5,770 nt of DNA from an uncultured Ruminococcus sp. (GTDB lineage: Bacteria; Bacillota; Clostridia; Oscillospirales; CAG-272). This document shows, piece after piece, positions 4,971 to 5,770 of the stretch; the stretch's first letter is position 1, and each line of letters opens with the position of its first letter. The notes beneath the pieces were generated by a model, which saw only the letters and a list, made by a program, of their open reading frames with translations, did not search any database and was not told where the DNA came from. The position numbers were made by a program, and so were the translations under genes. The stretch is taken from assembly GCA_902773455.1 (NCBI GenBank), contig CACYEW010000216.1, positions 1 through 5,770 on the forward strand, in the 5' to 3' direction.

Positions 4971-5770
4971 ATGACCGAAAAATTAAACGCAATAGAAGAA
5001 AAATTCAATAAGACCGAGGCGGCGCTTTCCGATCCCGCCGTTTTTTCCGACGCGGGCAGATACGCGGAGCTGATGAAGGAGCGCAAAAATCTTCTTCCGA
5101 TAGTCGAAAAATACAGAGAATACAAGGCTTTCCGCAAACAGAAAGAAGAGGCGGAAGAGATACTTTCATCCGCCGATCCCGATCTTTCCGAGCTTGCCGA
5201 GGCGGAGCTTGAAGAAGCGAAGAAAGGCATACAGAGATCTGAAGAAGAACTGAAAATACTGCTTCTGCCGAAGGATCCCGACGACGACAAAAACGTCATA
5301 ATCGAGATACGCGGCGGCGCCGGCGGCGACGAGGCGGCTTTGTTTTCATACGTTTTATACCGTATGTACTGTATGTACGCCGACAGCATGAAGTGGAAGA
5401 CCGAGCTGATGTACTGCAACGAGACCGAGCTCGGCGGCTTCAAGGAAGTATCGTTCATGATAACCGGCGAGGGTGCTTATTCCAAGCTGAAATTCGAATC
5501 GGGCGTTCACAGAGTTCAGCGCGTGCCGGAGACAGAGGCGCAGGGCAGGATCCACACCTCAACCGTTACGGTCGCCGTTCTGCCGGAGGCTGACGACGTC
5601 GAAGTCGAGATAAACCCCGCGGATATCAAATTCGAAACGTGCAAATCGAGCGGCGCGGGCGGTCAGCACATCAACAAGACCGTATCTGCGATACGGCTGT
5701 ATCACAAGCCGACGGGCATCATAATCGAATGTCAGGACGAGCGCAGTCAGTTCAAAAACAAAGACAAGGC
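4971..5770 (+). CDS. prfA: Peptide chain release factor 1 (RF1), 3' end beyond the window
   Basis: Recognises UAA and UAG stop codons on the ribosome and triggers release of the finished protein. 266 complete codons are visible of a family length near 355-360, so the last quarter is cut by the window edge and not by mutation. In order: an N-terminal coiled-coil-like domain rich in Glu and Lys (1-105), the conserved IEIRGGAGGDEAALF (113-127), then RVQRVPETEAQGRIHTS (181-197), whose PET (186-188) is the RF1 form of the PxT stop-codon reader; RF2 would have SPF. The catalytic GGQ is at 230-232 within SSGAGGQHINKT, where Q232 is the usual methylation target of PrmC. The start is fixed by AAGGA seven bases upstream and by the MTEKLNAIEEKF opening. 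No selenocysteine or frameshift control site is seen, as expected for RF1. Confidence 0.97.
   Translation, partial: MTEKLNAIEEKFNKTEAALSDPAVFSDAGRYAELMKERKNLLPIVEKYREYKAFRKQKEEAEEILSSADPDLSELAEAELEEAKKGIQRSEEELKILLLPKDPDDDKNVIIEIRGGAGGDEAALFSYVLYRMYCMYADSMKWKTELMYCNETELGGFKEVSFMITGEGAYSKLKFESGVHRVQRVPETEAQGRIHTSTVTVAVLPEADDVEVEINPADIKFETCKSSGAGGQHINKTVSAIRLYHKPTGIIIECQDERSQFKNKDK

Noticed and set aside
4892..5458. Minus-strand open frame of 188 codons opposite prfA, very serine-rich
   Set aside because: The serine runs are the reverse complement of Glu/Lys/Arg codons in the RF1 coiled coil, and it runs through the prfA promoter.
4971..5770. RF2 (prfB) as an alternative to RF1
   Set aside because: The stop-reading tripeptide is PET, not SPF, and there is no early in-frame UGA frameshift site.

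Overview
The window looks like a chromosomal segment of an anaerobic Bacillota bacterium of the class Clostridia, probably an uncultured gut-type lineage. The indicators are a bacterial OGG-type 8-oxoguanine glycosylase, a DUF6062-like protein, an Mrp protein with a cysteine-rich N-terminus, a lipoprotein of the solute-binding type seen in Gram-positives, a peptide chain release factor 1 with the PET tripeptide, and AAAGGA-type ribosome binding sites. Base composition is moderate in genes and strongly AT-rich in promoters. This assignment is inferred from protein character only. No phage, insertion sequence, CRISPR, rRNA or tRNA signature is visible.

Layout. (1) Positions 1-242 hold no supported gene. 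They carry a run of small three-base-loop hairpins, a C-rich tract able to form a G-quadruplex on the minus strand, and a perfect 24-bp palindromic terminator. (2) 243-1777, minus strand: a two-gene operon, ogg (8-oxoguanine DNA glycosylase) then a cysteine-rich protein of unknown function, joined by an ATGA stop/start overlap. (3) 1778-1842: a compact divergent promoter region whose two -10 boxes overlap. (4) 1843-2547, plus strand: a DUF6062-like protein with two matching CX2C...CX2H modules. (5) 2548-4808, minus strand: an operon of an Mrp/NBP35 P-loop ATPase followed by an orphan extracellular solute-binding lipoprotein, again joined by ATGA. The lipoprotein gene ends back-to-back with the DUF6062-like gene, with no base between the stop codons. 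(6) 4809-4970: divergent sigma-70-type promoters for mrp (minus) and prfA (plus). (7) 4971 to the window end: the 5' three quarters of prfA.

How the genes relate. prfA (translation termination), mrp (Fe-S cluster handling) and ogg (oxidative base repair) are housekeeping functions. The two uncharacterised proteins are both rich in cysteine pairs that look like metal-binding knuckles. The coupling of one of them to ogg, and of a substrate-binding lipoprotein to mrp, are the least expected associations. I see no convincing new multi-gene system; the best leads are the ogg-linked cysteine-rich protein and the structured element at the left edge.
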